From DATBVX01 sp035263105 (GTDB taxonomy: Bacteria; Pseudomonadota; Gammaproteobacteria; Steroidobacterales; Steroidobacteraceae), in contig DATFRO010000112.1 in assembly GCA_035263105.1 (NCBI GenBank), positions 1-9,588 of the forward strand: a DNA stretch of 9,588 nt, written 5' to 3'. Every line of letters starts with the position of its first letter. Within the stretch, counting starts at the first letter, position 1. This document shows, in pieces, positions 1 to 6,671 of the stretch. Made by a program: the position numbers and the translations under genes. Under the pieces are notes generated by a model. The model was not told the origin of the DNA and did no database searches. It saw only the letters and a list, made by a program, of their open reading frames with translations.

Positions 1-19
1 ACTAGAAACCAAATTGTGA

Positions 20-348
20 TGGGCCCGCTGGGACTCGAACCCAGGACCAAGGGATTCACTCTCCCCGCTGTTTCCAGCGGAAGTGGACTATCTCTTCATC
101 CGCGGCGAATCGAAACCCTGAGAGCTTCGTCCGAACGTGGATGCGGGATGCTCCAGCCTGTCATCAAGGGCGCTTCAGCCCTCAGGTAGTCTCTGCACCT
201 TCCGGCGGTGTACCGCCGGCTCGGCTCAGGATTGCCGTCAGCCGTACTGGACGGTTCCCCTGAATTCATCCCGTTCGCGCTCGCACCTCGCGATGCGACG
301 CCACCGTTTCGATGAGTCCCCTGCTCTAACCAGCTGAGCTACAGGCCC
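20..348 (-). tRNA. tRNA-Ile(CAU), interrupted by a group I intron
   Basis: Read on the minus strand, the 5' exon is 348-312 and the 3' exon 56-20, giving a 74-nt tRNA after splicing. All arms are canonical: acceptor GGGCCTG/CGGGCCC, D stem GCTC/GAGC, anticodon stem GGGGA/TCCCT, loop CTCATAA, T arm CTGGG-TTCGAGT-CCCAG, discriminator A at 20. The anticodon CAU could mean elongator Met or Ile2, whose C34 is changed to lysidine by TilS to read AUA. The acceptor pairs C4-G69 and C5-G68 are the ones known for E. coli TilS recognition and are absent from its tRNA-Met, so Ile2 is preferred. The 3' CCA is not encoded: the discriminator is followed by TCA, so a CCA-adding enzyme is required. Standard tRNA scans may miss or misplace this gene because of the intron. 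Confidence 0.93.
57..311 (-). ncRNA. Group I self-splicing intron (255 nt) in the tRNA anticodon loop
   Basis: The intron lies directly after anticodon base U36 (312) and ends with the conserved terminal G (57). The following helices pair by hand in minus-strand order. P1: exon CAT (314-312) plus CG with CGGTG (306-302), AAA loop and the usual U-G wobble at the splice site. P2: 298-292/287-281, GCGA tetraloop. P3: 273-267/150-144. P4: 263-259/230-226. P5: 254-250/239-235. P6a: 219-213/208-202. P7: 191-187/90-86 (GACTA/TAGTC). P8: 143-139/101-97. P9: 80-75/70-65, GAAA tetraloop. The GCAGAGACTA element is the classical R core sequence. GNRA loops on P2 and P9 are as in the Azoarcus tRNA-Ile intron, which sits at the same site. 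No homing endonuclease ORF fits inside. The reactions expected are guanosine-initiated cleavage at 312/311 and exon ligation. Confidence 0.93.
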
Positions 349-350
349 AA

Positions 351-386
351 CGCGCGGATTCTAAACGAAGGATTCGTCATTAACGC
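351..386 (-). promoter_or_regulatory. Probable tRNA promoter with GC-rich discriminator
   Basis: Reading minus, a good -10 hexamer TAGAAT (363-358) is followed directly by CCGCGCG (357-351). Such a G/C-only discriminator is typical of stringently controlled rRNA and tRNA promoters. A 17-nt spacer puts a weak -35 (GCGTTA) at 386-381. Transcription would start near 350-349, just before the mature tRNA 5' end at 348, leaving almost no leader for RNase P. The -10 is convincing; the -35 is poor. Confidence 0.5.
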
Positions 387-394
387 GAGTTAAT
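379..394. promoter_or_regulatory. Perfect palindrome in the divergent tRNA/psiF region
   Basis: ATTAAC, spacer GCGA, GTTAAT: two perfect 6-bp arms in a 16-bp site. It overlaps the expected -35 of the tRNA promoter and lies about 90 bp upstream of the PsiF gene, so a dimeric DNA-binding protein there could affect both. No regulator is identified. It could also be a chance palindrome. Confidence 0.35.
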
Positions 395-480
395 CCTGTG
401 GCAAGAGCCACCTCAGTGCGACCCGCCTATGGTGTGCGGGCCGCGAATTTCTGCGGTGAGTTCTACACGGTGAGGAAATC
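395..480 (+). promoter_or_regulatory. Leader of the PsiF-repeat gene with two small stem-loops and RBS
   Basis: Two short hairpins are visible: GTGGC-AAGA-GCCAC at 398-411 and CCCGC/GCGGG at 422-426/436-440 with a 9-nt loop. A strong Shine-Dalgarno GAGGA (472-476) lies 4 nt before the ATG at 481 and fixes that start. No convincing sigma-70 promoter is seen; TATGGT at 429-434 is only a weak -10 candidate. Whether the hairpins have a regulatory role is unknown. Confidence 0.4.
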
Positions 481-684
481 ATGAAGTACCTGTCCACACT
501 CGCGATTGCCGCGACCCTGTTGGTCGGCGCCGCCGCGTTCGCTGGCGATGAGCCCGCTGCCTCTGGCACGGCCATGACCGACCACTCGCAGAAGGCCTGC
601 GAGAAGGCTGCGGATGCGAAGAAGTTGACTGGCGACGCGCGCACCAAGGCTATCAAGGAGTGCCGCGAGACCAAGACGAAGTAA
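481..684 (+). CDS. psiF: Small secreted PsiF-repeat protein
   Basis: A 67-residue protein. Residues 1-21 form a Sec signal peptide: MKY start, hydrophobic core through about residue 19, and an AFA-G cleavage site after residue 21. The mature part has one PsiF-type repeat: Cys40, then A..KKLTGDARTKAIKEC with Cys61. This matches the Cys-x(n)-L.GDAR......C pattern of the PsiF family, named for the phosphate-starvation-inducible E. coli protein, which carries two such repeats. Having only one repeat, this copy is shorter. The two cysteines are 21 residues apart and could form a disulfide in the periplasm. The molecular function of the family is unknown. The start is set by GAGGA at 472-476. The gene is divergent from the tRNA and appears monocistronic. 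No Pho box was recognised upstream. Confidence 0.82.
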   Translation: MKYLSTLAIAATLLVGAAAFAGDEPAASGTAMTDHSQKACEKAADAKKLTGDARTKAIKECRETKTK

Positions 685-715
685 CTCCGAATGCGCCCGC
701 AGGCCGCTGGCCTTG

Positions 716-762
716 AGGGACTGATCGCAAACCCCGATCCACGCCGCGGATTGGCAGTCCCT
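716..762 (+). terminator. Inverted repeat downstream of the PsiF gene
   Basis: AGGGACTG (716-723) pairs perfectly with CAGTCCCT (755-762) across 31 nt, which themselves hold ATCC/GGAT (745-760 region) as an inner stem. A second GC-rich hairpin, GCGGGG/CCCCGC, follows at 779-784/789-794. Neither is followed by a T-run, so intrinsic termination is uncertain. The rest of the 216-nt gap (685-900) shows no gene. Confidence 0.35.
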
Positions 763-900
763 TGAGAACCGGCGGTCTGCGGGGCTTCCCCCGCTGCCGC
801 CGCCGCTGTTCGCCCGAGCAACCGCGGCGGATGCTTCCCTTGTAAATCCTCTCGATCGCCCCAGTTCGATCCGCAACCCCTGTGGATCCGGAACTGAGGC

Positions 901-1917
901 ATGCCTGCTGCTTCGCTCATTTCAGTCCGCGCCGCCGACGGCGCCGAACCCTCACTCCGGCCTGAGCCGGTCACCGAACCTGAAGCCCTGGATGCCTACT
1001 CCCGGGCCGTGATCGGCGCGGTCGACCGCATCGGCCCCGCCGTCGTCAGCATCCAGGTCGGCAGCGCGAGCGCGGGACGCGAACGCGCGGGCGCGGGCTC
1101 AGGCGTCGTCATCACGCCGGACGGCTACCTGCTCACCAACCAGCACGTCGTGAATGGCGCGCCACGCGTGCGCGTGGTGTTCGTCGATGGCCGCAGCGTC
1201 GAGGCCGAACTCGTCGGTGAGGACGAAGCCACCGATCTCGCCGTCGTGCGCGCCCTCGCGTCCGGCCTGCCGAGCGCCACAGTGCTGCCGGACGAGCCGC
1301 TGCGCGTCGGGCAACTGGTCATCGCTGTCGGCAATCCGTACGGCTTCCAGTCGACCGTGTCGGCCGGCGTCGTGAGCGCGCTCGGACGCGCCCTGCGCAG
1401 CCGGCGTGGACGTCTCATCGAAGGGATCGTCCAGCACACCGCGCCGCTCAATCCCGGCAACTCGGGCGGTCCGTTGGTCGACGCGCGCGGTACGGTCGTC
1501 GGCATCAACACCGCGATCATTGCGGTGGCGCAAGGCATCGGCTTCTCGGTGCCGGCCCCGACGGCACATTGGGTTCTGAGCGAGATCCTCGCGCACGGCC
1601 GCGTGCGCCGCGTTTACCTGGGGATTTCAGGGCGCGATCGGCCGCTCGACCGGCGCCTGGTGCGCGCGCTGAACCTGCCGGTGGAGCAGGCCGTGGAGAT
1701 CCTGTCGATCGATCGTGACGGGCCCACCGCCCATACGGACCTGCGCATGGGCGACCTCATCGTCGGCGCGGAAGCGGCCTCGATCGACGGCATGGATGCG
1801 CTGCACCGCTTCCTCAGTCGCTGGCCGCTCGGCGCGATGCTCGAACTCAAGGTGTTGCGCGGCACCCGCCTGCACACGGCCCGGTTCGCTCCGCAGGAGC
1901 TGAAACGAAACGGCTGA
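901..1917 (+). CDS. HtrA/Deg-like (S1C) serine protease with one PDZ domain, no signal peptide
   Basis: A 338-residue trypsin-fold protease. The catalytic triad is visible: His82 in TNQHVV, Asp112 in ATDLAV and Ser188 in NPGNSGGPLV. The protease domain spans about 40-225. It is followed by a single PDZ domain (about 235-325) with the YLGI carboxylate-binding strand at 239-242 and a GDLIVG strand. This is the layout of DegS-type proteins. Unlike DegS, DegP or MucD, no signal peptide or membrane helix is present: the N terminus is short and polar, and an in-frame TGA at 895-897 rules out an upstream extension. The only ribosome-binding sequence (GAGG, 896-899) is just 1 nt from ATG901, so initiation may be inefficient. 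The protein is therefore predicted to be cytoplasmic, where it could act in protein quality control. Substrates are unknown. The gene stands alone between the PsiF and YpfJ-type genes. Confidence 0.88.
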   Translation: MPAASLISVRAADGAEPSLRPEPVTEPEALDAYSRAVIGAVDRIGPAVVSIQVGSASAGRERAGAGSGVVITPDGYLLTNQHVVNGAPRVRVVFVDGRSVEAELVGEDEATDLAVVRALASGLPSATVLPDEPLRVGQLVIAVGNPYGFQSTVSAGVVSALGRALRSRRGRLIEGIVQHTAPLNPGNSGGPLVDARGTVVGINTAIIAVAQGIGFSVPAPTAHWVLSEILAHGRVRRVYLGISGRDRPLDRRLVRALNLPVEQAVEILSIDRDGPTAHTDLRMGDLIVGAEAASIDGMDALHRFLSRWPLGAMLELKVLRGTRLHTARFAPQELKRNG

Positions 1918-1953
1918 CGGCTGGCTCCGACAGCCGAACTGCACTTCAGTGCA
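1918..1953 (+). terminator. Two adjacent stem-loops after the protease gene
   Basis: CGGCTG/CAGCCG (1918-1923/1931-1936, 7-nt loop) starts right after the TGA. It is followed by TGCAC-TTCA-GTGCA (1940-1953). No T-run follows. They may slow transcription or protect the mRNA end; as a terminator they are only moderately supported. Confidence 0.35.
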
Positions 1954-2013
1954 AGTGACCCTCGTCGGCCGAATGGCTACCATCGGCCCGACCACTAGCG
2001 AATGGAGGCGGCC

Positions 2014-2868
2014 ATGCGCTGGAGAGAGGGACGACGCAGCGAGAACGTCGAAGACTATCGCGGCCAGCGATTAGGCGGTGGGATGAAACTCGGGGGTGGC
2101 GCGATCGTGATCGTGCTGCTCGCCTGGGCTTTCGGCATCGATCCGCGCCTGGTGCTCGGCCTGATGCAGGGCGTCGAGACCAACCAGGTCCAGCAGCCCG
2201 CGGCCGGTGGCGTGCAGCACACCGGTAGCCCCGACGACGAGCTCGCCGACTTCGTGTCGGTGGTGCTCGCTGATACCGAGGACACCTGGACCGCGTTGTT
2301 CGCCGAGCGCGGCGCACGCTACGAGCCGCCGAAACTCGCCTTGTTCAGTGACGTCGCGCAGACCGGCTGCGGCCAGGCGGGCGCGGCGGTCGGCCCCTTC
2401 TACTGCCCGCCGGATCGGAAGGTCTATATCGACCTGTCCTTCTACCGGCAGCTCAAGGAGCAGTTCGAGGCGCCCGGCGATTTCGCGCAGGCCTACGTCA
2501 TCGCGCACGAGGTCGGACACCACGTTCAGAATCTGCTCGGCACCTCGGACAAGGTGCGCGCTCAGCAGGAGCGCGCCTCCGAGGCGCAAGCGAACGCGCT
2601 CTCCGTACGGCTCGAACTGCAGGCCGATTGCTACGCCGGGATCTGGGCCAACCACGCGGACAAGGCGCGGCACATCCTCGAGTCCGGCGACGTGGAGGAA
2701 GCGCTCGGCGCTGCCGCCGCGGTCGGCGACGACACCATCCAGAAGCGCGCCCGCGGTTACGTTGTGCCCGATTCGTTCACTCACGGCACCGCTGAACAGC
2801 GCACGCACTGGTTCCAGACCGGCCTGCAGAGCGGCGTTCTGGAGAGCTGCAACACTTTCGGGCGCTGA
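2014..2868 (+). CDS. ypfJ: YpfJ-type neutral zinc metallopeptidase, membrane anchored
   Basis: A 284-residue protein of the neutral zinc metallopeptidase (YpfJ) family. The N terminus MRW.EGR.SENVEDYRGQR is the family signature. One membrane helix at about 29-52 anchors it to the inner membrane, followed by a periplasmic domain. The zinc motif HEVGHH gives His165, Glu166 and His169. ELQAD at 201-205 is probably the third-ligand and structural motif. Cysteines at about 119, 131, 206 and 279 could form disulfides. An in-frame ATG at 2002 exists, but GGAGG (2004-2008) lies 5 nt before ATG2014, and the family begins with MRW, so 2014 is chosen. Substrate and physiological role are unknown for the family. 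The gene is convergent with the DUF2934 gene and looks monocistronic. Confidence 0.9.
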   Translation: MRWREGRRSENVEDYRGQRLGGGMKLGGGAIVIVLLAWAFGIDPRLVLGLMQGVETNQVQQPAAGGVQHTGSPDDELADFVSVVLADTEDTWTALFAERGARYEPPKLALFSDVAQTGCGQAGAAVGPFYCPPDRKVYIDLSFYRQLKEQFEAPGDFAQAYVIAHEVGHHVQNLLGTSDKVRAQQERASEAQANALSVRLELQADCYAGIWANHADKARHILESGDVEEALGAAAAVGDDTIQKRARGYVVPDSFTHGTAEQRTHWFQTGLQSGVLESCNTFGR

Positions 2869-2921
2869 TCGGCGGGGCTCTCAAAGGCCGATCGCCGGGC
2901 TCACCGCCGACCAGACGGCGG
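2867..2921 (+). terminator. Tandem GC-rich hairpins after the YpfJ-type gene
   Basis: GATCGGC (2867-2873, starting within the TGA stop) pairs perfectly with GCCGATC (2887-2893). A second hairpin CCGCCG-ACCAGA-CGGCGG follows at 2904-2921. T-runs are absent, but the position at the end of a gene facing a convergent neighbour fits a terminator. Confidence 0.4.
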
Positions 2922-2967
2922 CGGGGCCCGGACTCCAGGCTTTGGGGGCTAGTCGATCAACAAATGG

Positions 2968-2998
2968 GCTAAATCGTAGCGATTGTAATCAATTTAGC
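2968..2998 (-). terminator. AT-richer stem-loop ending the DUF2934 gene
   Basis: GCTAAAT (2968-2974) and ATTTAGC (2992-2998) are perfect inverted arms with a 17-nt loop, lying 4 nt beyond the stop codon of the minus-strand gene. On the minus strand the stem is followed by CCATTTGTTG, a modest T-rich stretch. The low GC stands out from the surroundings. It may act in both directions. Confidence 0.42.
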
Positions 2999-3001
2999 TG
3001 T

Positions 3002-3310
3002 CTATCTGAGCGCGCCTCGCCGCAGTAGCTGGTCCACTTCCCTCTCGGCCGCCACCCAATCCTCGACTTCGAAACCGGGCGCGAACCGGCGTTTCTCCGC
3101 TCGGTAATAGGCCGCCAGGGCAATCATCCCGTGACGATCGCTGACCGTGATCTGGGTGCGTTCAGCCGATGCGGGCGCTGTCTCGCGCGCTTCGATCGAC
3201 GGCTCGGGCGATGCGACTGATGCGGGCGATGCAACGGACGAGGTCTTACGACGCGACTTGGTGGACTTGGCGGGAGCGGGAATCTGGGTGGGGTTGCGGG
3301 GTTCTGACAT
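3002..3310 (-). CDS. Small DUF2934 domain protein
   Basis: A 102-residue protein. Residues 1-58 are low complexity, rich in Ser, Ala, Pro, Lys and Arg and probably disordered, with a basic patch KSTKSRRK at 15-22. The C-terminal third (about 60-97) matches DUF2934: MIALAAYYRAEKRRF, then G.EVEDWVAAEREVDQLL, with the typical Ala-Tyr...AE and DW..AE.EV positions. The function of DUF2934 is not known to me; these proteins are often short, basic and encoded alone. A ribosome site GGAAAGGA lies 8 nt upstream of the ATG at 3310, supporting the start. The gene is divergent from the ABC operon and ends at the stem-loop 2968-2998. Confidence 0.78.
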   Translation of the reverse strand: MSEPRNPTQIPAPAKSTKSRRKTSSVASPASVASPEPSIEARETAPASAERTQITVSDRHGMIALAAYYRAEKRRFAPGFEVEDWVAAEREVDQLLRRGALR

Positions 3311-3474
3311 GACTGCGGTCCTTTCCGTGTATGCACTATTGGCCAGCGGGCTTATACCGCCGCGCGCGGTGCGTCAGCCATACGCATTCGCCGAGGGACG
3401 GCGCGACCCGAGCCTTGTGGGTGCTCGCGCCGATCAAGGACCATAGCCCGCCCGTCGGGACCACAGGAACAGAT
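3311..3474. promoter_or_regulatory. Divergent promoter region between DUF2934 gene and ABC operon
   Basis: A 164-bp gap. On the minus strand a -10 candidate TATAAG (3356-3351) has a CTGACG -35 candidate 15 nt upstream, a short spacer. A perfect palindrome ACCGC-CGCGC-GCGGT (3356-3370) abuts this -10 and could be an operator for either gene. On the plus strand no clear promoter for the ABC operon is recognised. AGGA at 3465-3468 serves as ribosome site for the GTG start at 3475. Confidence 0.35.
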
Positions 3475-4149
3475 GTGCTCAGCTTGCGCTCGGTGTGCCG
3501 CAGTTTTCGCGAGGGCGAACGCCTCCATCGGGTGCTCGACGGTGCCGACGCCGAGATCCACGATGGTGAATTCGTCGTCATCGTGGGGCCGAGCGGTTCG
3601 GGCAAATCCACGCTCCTCAACCTGATCAGCGGCATCGACAGACCGGATTCGGGAACGATCGAGTTCGACGGCGCCGTGGTTTCCGAGCTCGCGGAGCCTG
3701 AACGCACCTACTTTCGCCGGTGCAACGTCGGCTTCGTGTACCAGTTCTTCAACCTGATCCCGACGCTGAACGCCGAGGAAAATGTACGGCTCGCGCTCGA
3801 GCTCGATGGCGTGCGAAGCACGGACGCGCGGCAGCGGGCGCAGGCATTGCTCGAGCAGGTCGGCCTTGGATCGCGGGCCGCCAGCAGCATCGACGTGCTG
3901 TCAGGCGGCGAACAGCAGCGCGTGGCCATCGCGCGCGCGTTGGCGCACGAGCCCCGCCTGCTGCTCGCGGACGAGCCGACCGGCAACCTCGACGCGGAAA
4001 GCGCCGGCCAGGTCCAGGACCTGCTCCGCGATCTCGTGCGGCATCGCTGCTCCACCTTGATCCTCGCGACACACGCGGAGGCGCCGCGCGCGCTCGCCGA
4101 CCGCGTGCTCGAGCTCAAGGACGGGCGGCTGCGCGAGATCGGCCGGTGA
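3475..4149 (+). CDS. LolD/YbbA/MacB-type ABC transporter ATPase
   Basis: A 224-residue nucleotide-binding subunit with all motifs intact: Walker A GPSGSGKST (38-46), Q-loop at Gln90 in YQFFNL, signature LSGGEQQ (142-148), Walker B LLLADEP (162-168) followed by TGNLD, and H-loop His200. TGNLD and the overall size are typical of the LolD/MacB/YbbA subfamily that powers FtsX-fold permeases rather than importers. A longer reading frame reaches ATG3331, but its first 48 residues look non-coding and it lacks a ribosome site. GTG3475 has AGGA at 3465-3468 and starts exactly where the fold begins. The TGA stop overlaps the GTG start of the permease by 4 bp (4146-4149), indicating translational coupling. 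It would act as a dimer on the cytoplasmic side of the permease. Confidence 0.9.
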   Translation: MLSLRSVCRSFREGERLHRVLDGADAEIHDGEFVVIVGPSGSGKSTLLNLISGIDRPDSGTIEFDGAVVSELAEPERTYFRRCNVGFVYQFFNLIPTLNAEENVRLALELDGVRSTDARQRAQALLEQVGLGSRAASSIDVLSGGEQQRVAIARALAHEPRLLLADEPTGNLDAESAGQVQDLLRDLVRHRCSTLILATHAEAPRALADRVLELKDGRLREIGR

Positions 4150-6671
4150 GCCCGACGCTCTGGCGCGCCTCGGCGCGGCATCTCCTGCGCCATCCGGCGC
4201 AGCTGGCGCTCGCGGTGCTCGGCCTCGCGCTGGGCGTCGCCACGGTTACGGCGATCAACCTTGCGGCGCGAAGCTCCGAACGCGCGCTGCGGCTCTCGGT
4301 CGAGACGCTGAACGGCCGCGCGACACACCAGATCGCCGGCTCACCCGCCGGACTCGACGAATCGCTCTACGTTCAGCTCCGAACGAGCGATTTCGACGCC
4401 GACCTGGCACCGGTGGTCGAGGGTTACGCGGAGGTCGCCGGTCAGAGCGTCCTGGTTCTCGGCATCGACGTCCTCGCCGACGCTCGCGTCCGCGAGTTCA
4501 GCGCCCTGCCCGGCGGCGCGAGCCTCGAGGCCCTGCGGCGGTGGATGAACGAGCCGGGCATGGCGCTCGCCTCACAGCCCACGGCGCAGGCGCTGGGGCT
4601 CAAGTCGGGCGGGACGTTTCGCGTCAACATCGCTGGCGTCACCCGCGATGCGCACCTCTTCGCAACGATCGATCCGCGCCCGGGACTCGACAACGTCCTC
4701 ATCGTCGATATTGCGAGCGCGCAGGAGTGGTTTTCCGCGCTGGGGCGACTGTCGCGCATCGATGTACGAGTGGCGGACGGCGCTGCGGGCGCTCGGCAGC
4801 TCCAGGGGTTACAGGCCCGCCTGCCGACGGAGGCGCGCCTGCTGACGAGCGCCGAGCACAGGAGCGATCTCACCGGGCTCACCGCCGCGTTTACGACCAA
4901 CCTGCAGGCATTGAGCCTGCTCGCACTTCTCGTGAGTGCGTTCCTGATCTTCAACAGCGTGAGTTTCGCGGTCGTGCAGCGGCGCGAAGTGCTGAGCACT
5001 CTGCGTGCGCTTGGCGTCACGCGCCGCGAGGTGCTGGCGCTCATCGTCGGGGAGGCGGCCCTGTTGGGTGTCGTCGGCGCCTCGGTCGGCGCATTGCTCG
5101 GCGTCGAGCTCGCGCGCGCGCTCCTCGTGCTGGTTTCAGACACGATCAACGACCTGTACTTCGTCCTGACGGTGCGCGAGGTCGCGGTCGAGCCACGCTC
5201 GATCGTCATGGCGATCGCGCTCGGCTGCGGCGTGGCGATCGCTGCCGCGCTCGCGCCGGCCCTCGAGGCTGCGAACTCGCAGCCCAACCTCGGCTGGCGC
5301 CGTTCTGTGCTGGAAAGCCGCGCCGCGCGCGGCGCGACGCTGCTGGCGCTCACCAGTGGCGCCTTCCTGGTGGCTGGCGCGCTGCTTGCCTCCCTCTCGC
5401 AGCGCAGCCTCCTCGCCGGGTTCGCGGCGATGCTGCTGCTCCTCCTCAGCGTCGCCTTCCTCGCGCCCGCGTTGCTACGGGCTGTCGGTGGCGCCTCGGC
5501 ACGCGTCGCGGATCGCATCAGCGCCACGGTGCGGCTCGGTCTCATCGACTCGGCGCGCTCGCTCAGCCGCACGGGCGTCGCCGTGGCAGCGCTTGGCGTG
5601 GCGATCAGCGCCACGCTCGGTATCGCCGTCATGGTGTCGAGCTTCCGCCAATCGCTCGAGCAGTGGCTGACGCGGACACTGCGCGCCGACGTCTATGTGA
5701 CGGCGCCGGGGCCGGGCTTTGCGCGACCGGAGCGCGTAATCGAAAGCGCGGTGGTTGCGAAGCTCCTCGCGACGCCCGGCATCGCCGAACACAGGTCGGC
5801 GCGGCGCGTCAGCGTCGATTCGGCGTTCGGTCCGATCCTGCTCGATGTTCTCCAGCCCGCATCGCACAGCCTCGAAGCGATCACGTTGGTGGGCGGCACG
5901 GCGCCTGAGGTGTGGAATGCCTTTGCGAGCGGCGCGGTGCTCGTGTCGGAATCTTTCGCGTATCGCCATCGAGTGAACGTGGGCGATTCGCTTGCGCTGC
6001 GCACGCCGACCGGCGAGCGGGCTTTCCGCATCGCTGGCACCTACCGCGAGTACGGCACGGATCGCGGCACGGTGCTGATGCACCGCGCGACCTACGAGGC
6101 GATCTGGCACGACGTTGCGATCACCTCGCTCGGTCTCTATCTGCAAGCCGGGGTTTCCGACCACGACCTCATCGCGACGCTGCGCGGCGCGACCGCCGAT
6201 CAGCAGGCGCTTCTCATCCGTTCCAACCGCGATCTGCGCGCGCTGTCGATGAACATCTTCGATCGAACGTTCGCGATCACGCGCGTGCTCTACTGGCTCG
6301 CGGCCATCGTAGCCGCGGTCGGCCTGTTCGCGGCGCTTCTTGCGCATGGCATCGACCGCGCGCGACAGAACGCGCTGCTTCGCGCACTGGGACTGACGCC
6401 ACGCGGCGCCGCCACGTTCATCAGTGCACAGGGGCTCTTGCTCGGCATCGTCGCGGCAATCGCGGCGATTCCTGCGGGTCTCCTGACAGCGGCGGTGCTG
6501 GTGCTCGTGATCAATCGCCGCGCGTTCGGCTGGCACATCGATCTGCACGTGAGCGGCGCGCCGATCGTGAACGCGCTGCTGATCGGGATCCTCGCGGCGC
6601 TTCTCGCCTCCATCCTGCCGGCACTGCGGGCCGCGCGGCCGCAGATCGCCGCGGCGCTGCGCGAGGAATGA
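4146..6671 (+). CDS. Double FtsX-domain ABC permease (YbbP/AttF-G-like)
   Basis: A 841-residue inner-membrane protein. About ten hydrophobic helices are visible at roughly 18-40, 252-275, 300-322, 352-375, 398-418, 422-445, 475-500, 714-735, 760-785 and 802-825. The arrangement is two FtsX modules (about 252-375 and 714-835), each preceded by a large extracytoplasmic MacB-PCD-like domain (about 45-245 and 505-705), with an extra pair of helices between them. Each FtsX module carries the family's RR.....LRALG segment after its first helix (QRREVLSTLRALG and RARQNALLRALG). This is the YbbP-type fused architecture, distinct from the single-module LolC/E or MacB proteins. The GTG start overlaps the ATPase stop (GTGA), and its own TGA overlaps the next ATG (ATGA). 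Such systems extrude, extract or transmit motion rather than import. The substrate is unknown. Confidence 0.88.
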   Translation: MSPTLWRASARHLLRHPAQLALAVLGLALGVATVTAINLAARSSERALRLSVETLNGRATHQIAGSPAGLDESLYVQLRTSDFDADLAPVVEGYAEVAGQSVLVLGIDVLADARVREFSALPGGASLEALRRWMNEPGMALASQPTAQALGLKSGGTFRVNIAGVTRDAHLFATIDPRPGLDNVLIVDIASAQEWFSALGRLSRIDVRVADGAAGARQLQGLQARLPTEARLLTSAEHRSDLTGLTAAFTTNLQALSLLALLVSAFLIFNSVSFAVVQRREVLSTLRALGVTRREVLALIVGEAALLGVVGASVGALLGVELARALLVLVSDTINDLYFVLTVREVAVEPRSIVMAIALGCGVAIAAALAPALEAANSQPNLGWRRSVLESRAARGATLLALTSGAFLVAGALLASLSQRSLLAGFAAMLLLLLSVAFLAPALLRAVGGASARVADRISATVRLGLIDSARSLSRTGVAVAALGVAISATLGIAVMVSSFRQSLEQWLTRTLRADVYVTAPGPGFARPERVIESAVVAKLLATPGIAEHRSARRVSVDSAFGPILLDVLQPASHSLEAITLVGGTAPEVWNAFASGAVLVSESFAYRHRVNVGDSLALRTPTGERAFRIAGTYREYGTDRGTVLMHRATYEAIWHDVAITSLGLYLQAGVSDHDLIATLRGATADQQALLIRSNRDLRALSMNIFDRTFAITRVLYWLAAIVAAVGLFAALLAHGIDRARQNALLRALGLTPRGAATFISAQGLLLGIVAAIAAIPAGLLTAAVLVLVINRRAFGWHIDLHVSGAPIVNALLIGILAALLASILPALRAARPQIAAALREE

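Noticed and set aside
137..337. Open frame of 66 codons on the plus strand
   Set aside because: It lies entirely over the antisense of the tRNA intron and 5' exon, has no ribosome site and no recognisable protein features.
390..974. Minus-strand open frames opposite the PsiF gene and the protease start
   Set aside because: GC-rich shadows; composition is Arg/Ala/Ser-rich without domains, and well supported plus-strand signals cover the same DNA.
3331..3474. N-terminal extension of the ATPase to ATG3331
   Set aside because: No ribosome site before 3331, no family similarity in the 48 residues, and GTG3475 has AGGA at proper spacing and matches the usual start of the fold.
3720..4145. N-terminal extension of the permease frame into the ATPase gene
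   Set aside because: The residues are Arg/Ala-rich frame-shifted ATPase sequence; the GTG at 4146 with GTGA overlap starts just before the first membrane helix.
5475..6548. Long minus-strand open frame (357 codons) opposite the permease
   Set aside because: Mirror of a strongly supported membrane protein gene; low-complexity Arg/Glu/Ala/His-rich content and no motifs.
5912..6667. Upstream part of the frame that contains the AttH-like protein
   Set aside because: It is an out-of-frame reading of the permease 3' end; the real start is at the ATGA overlap.
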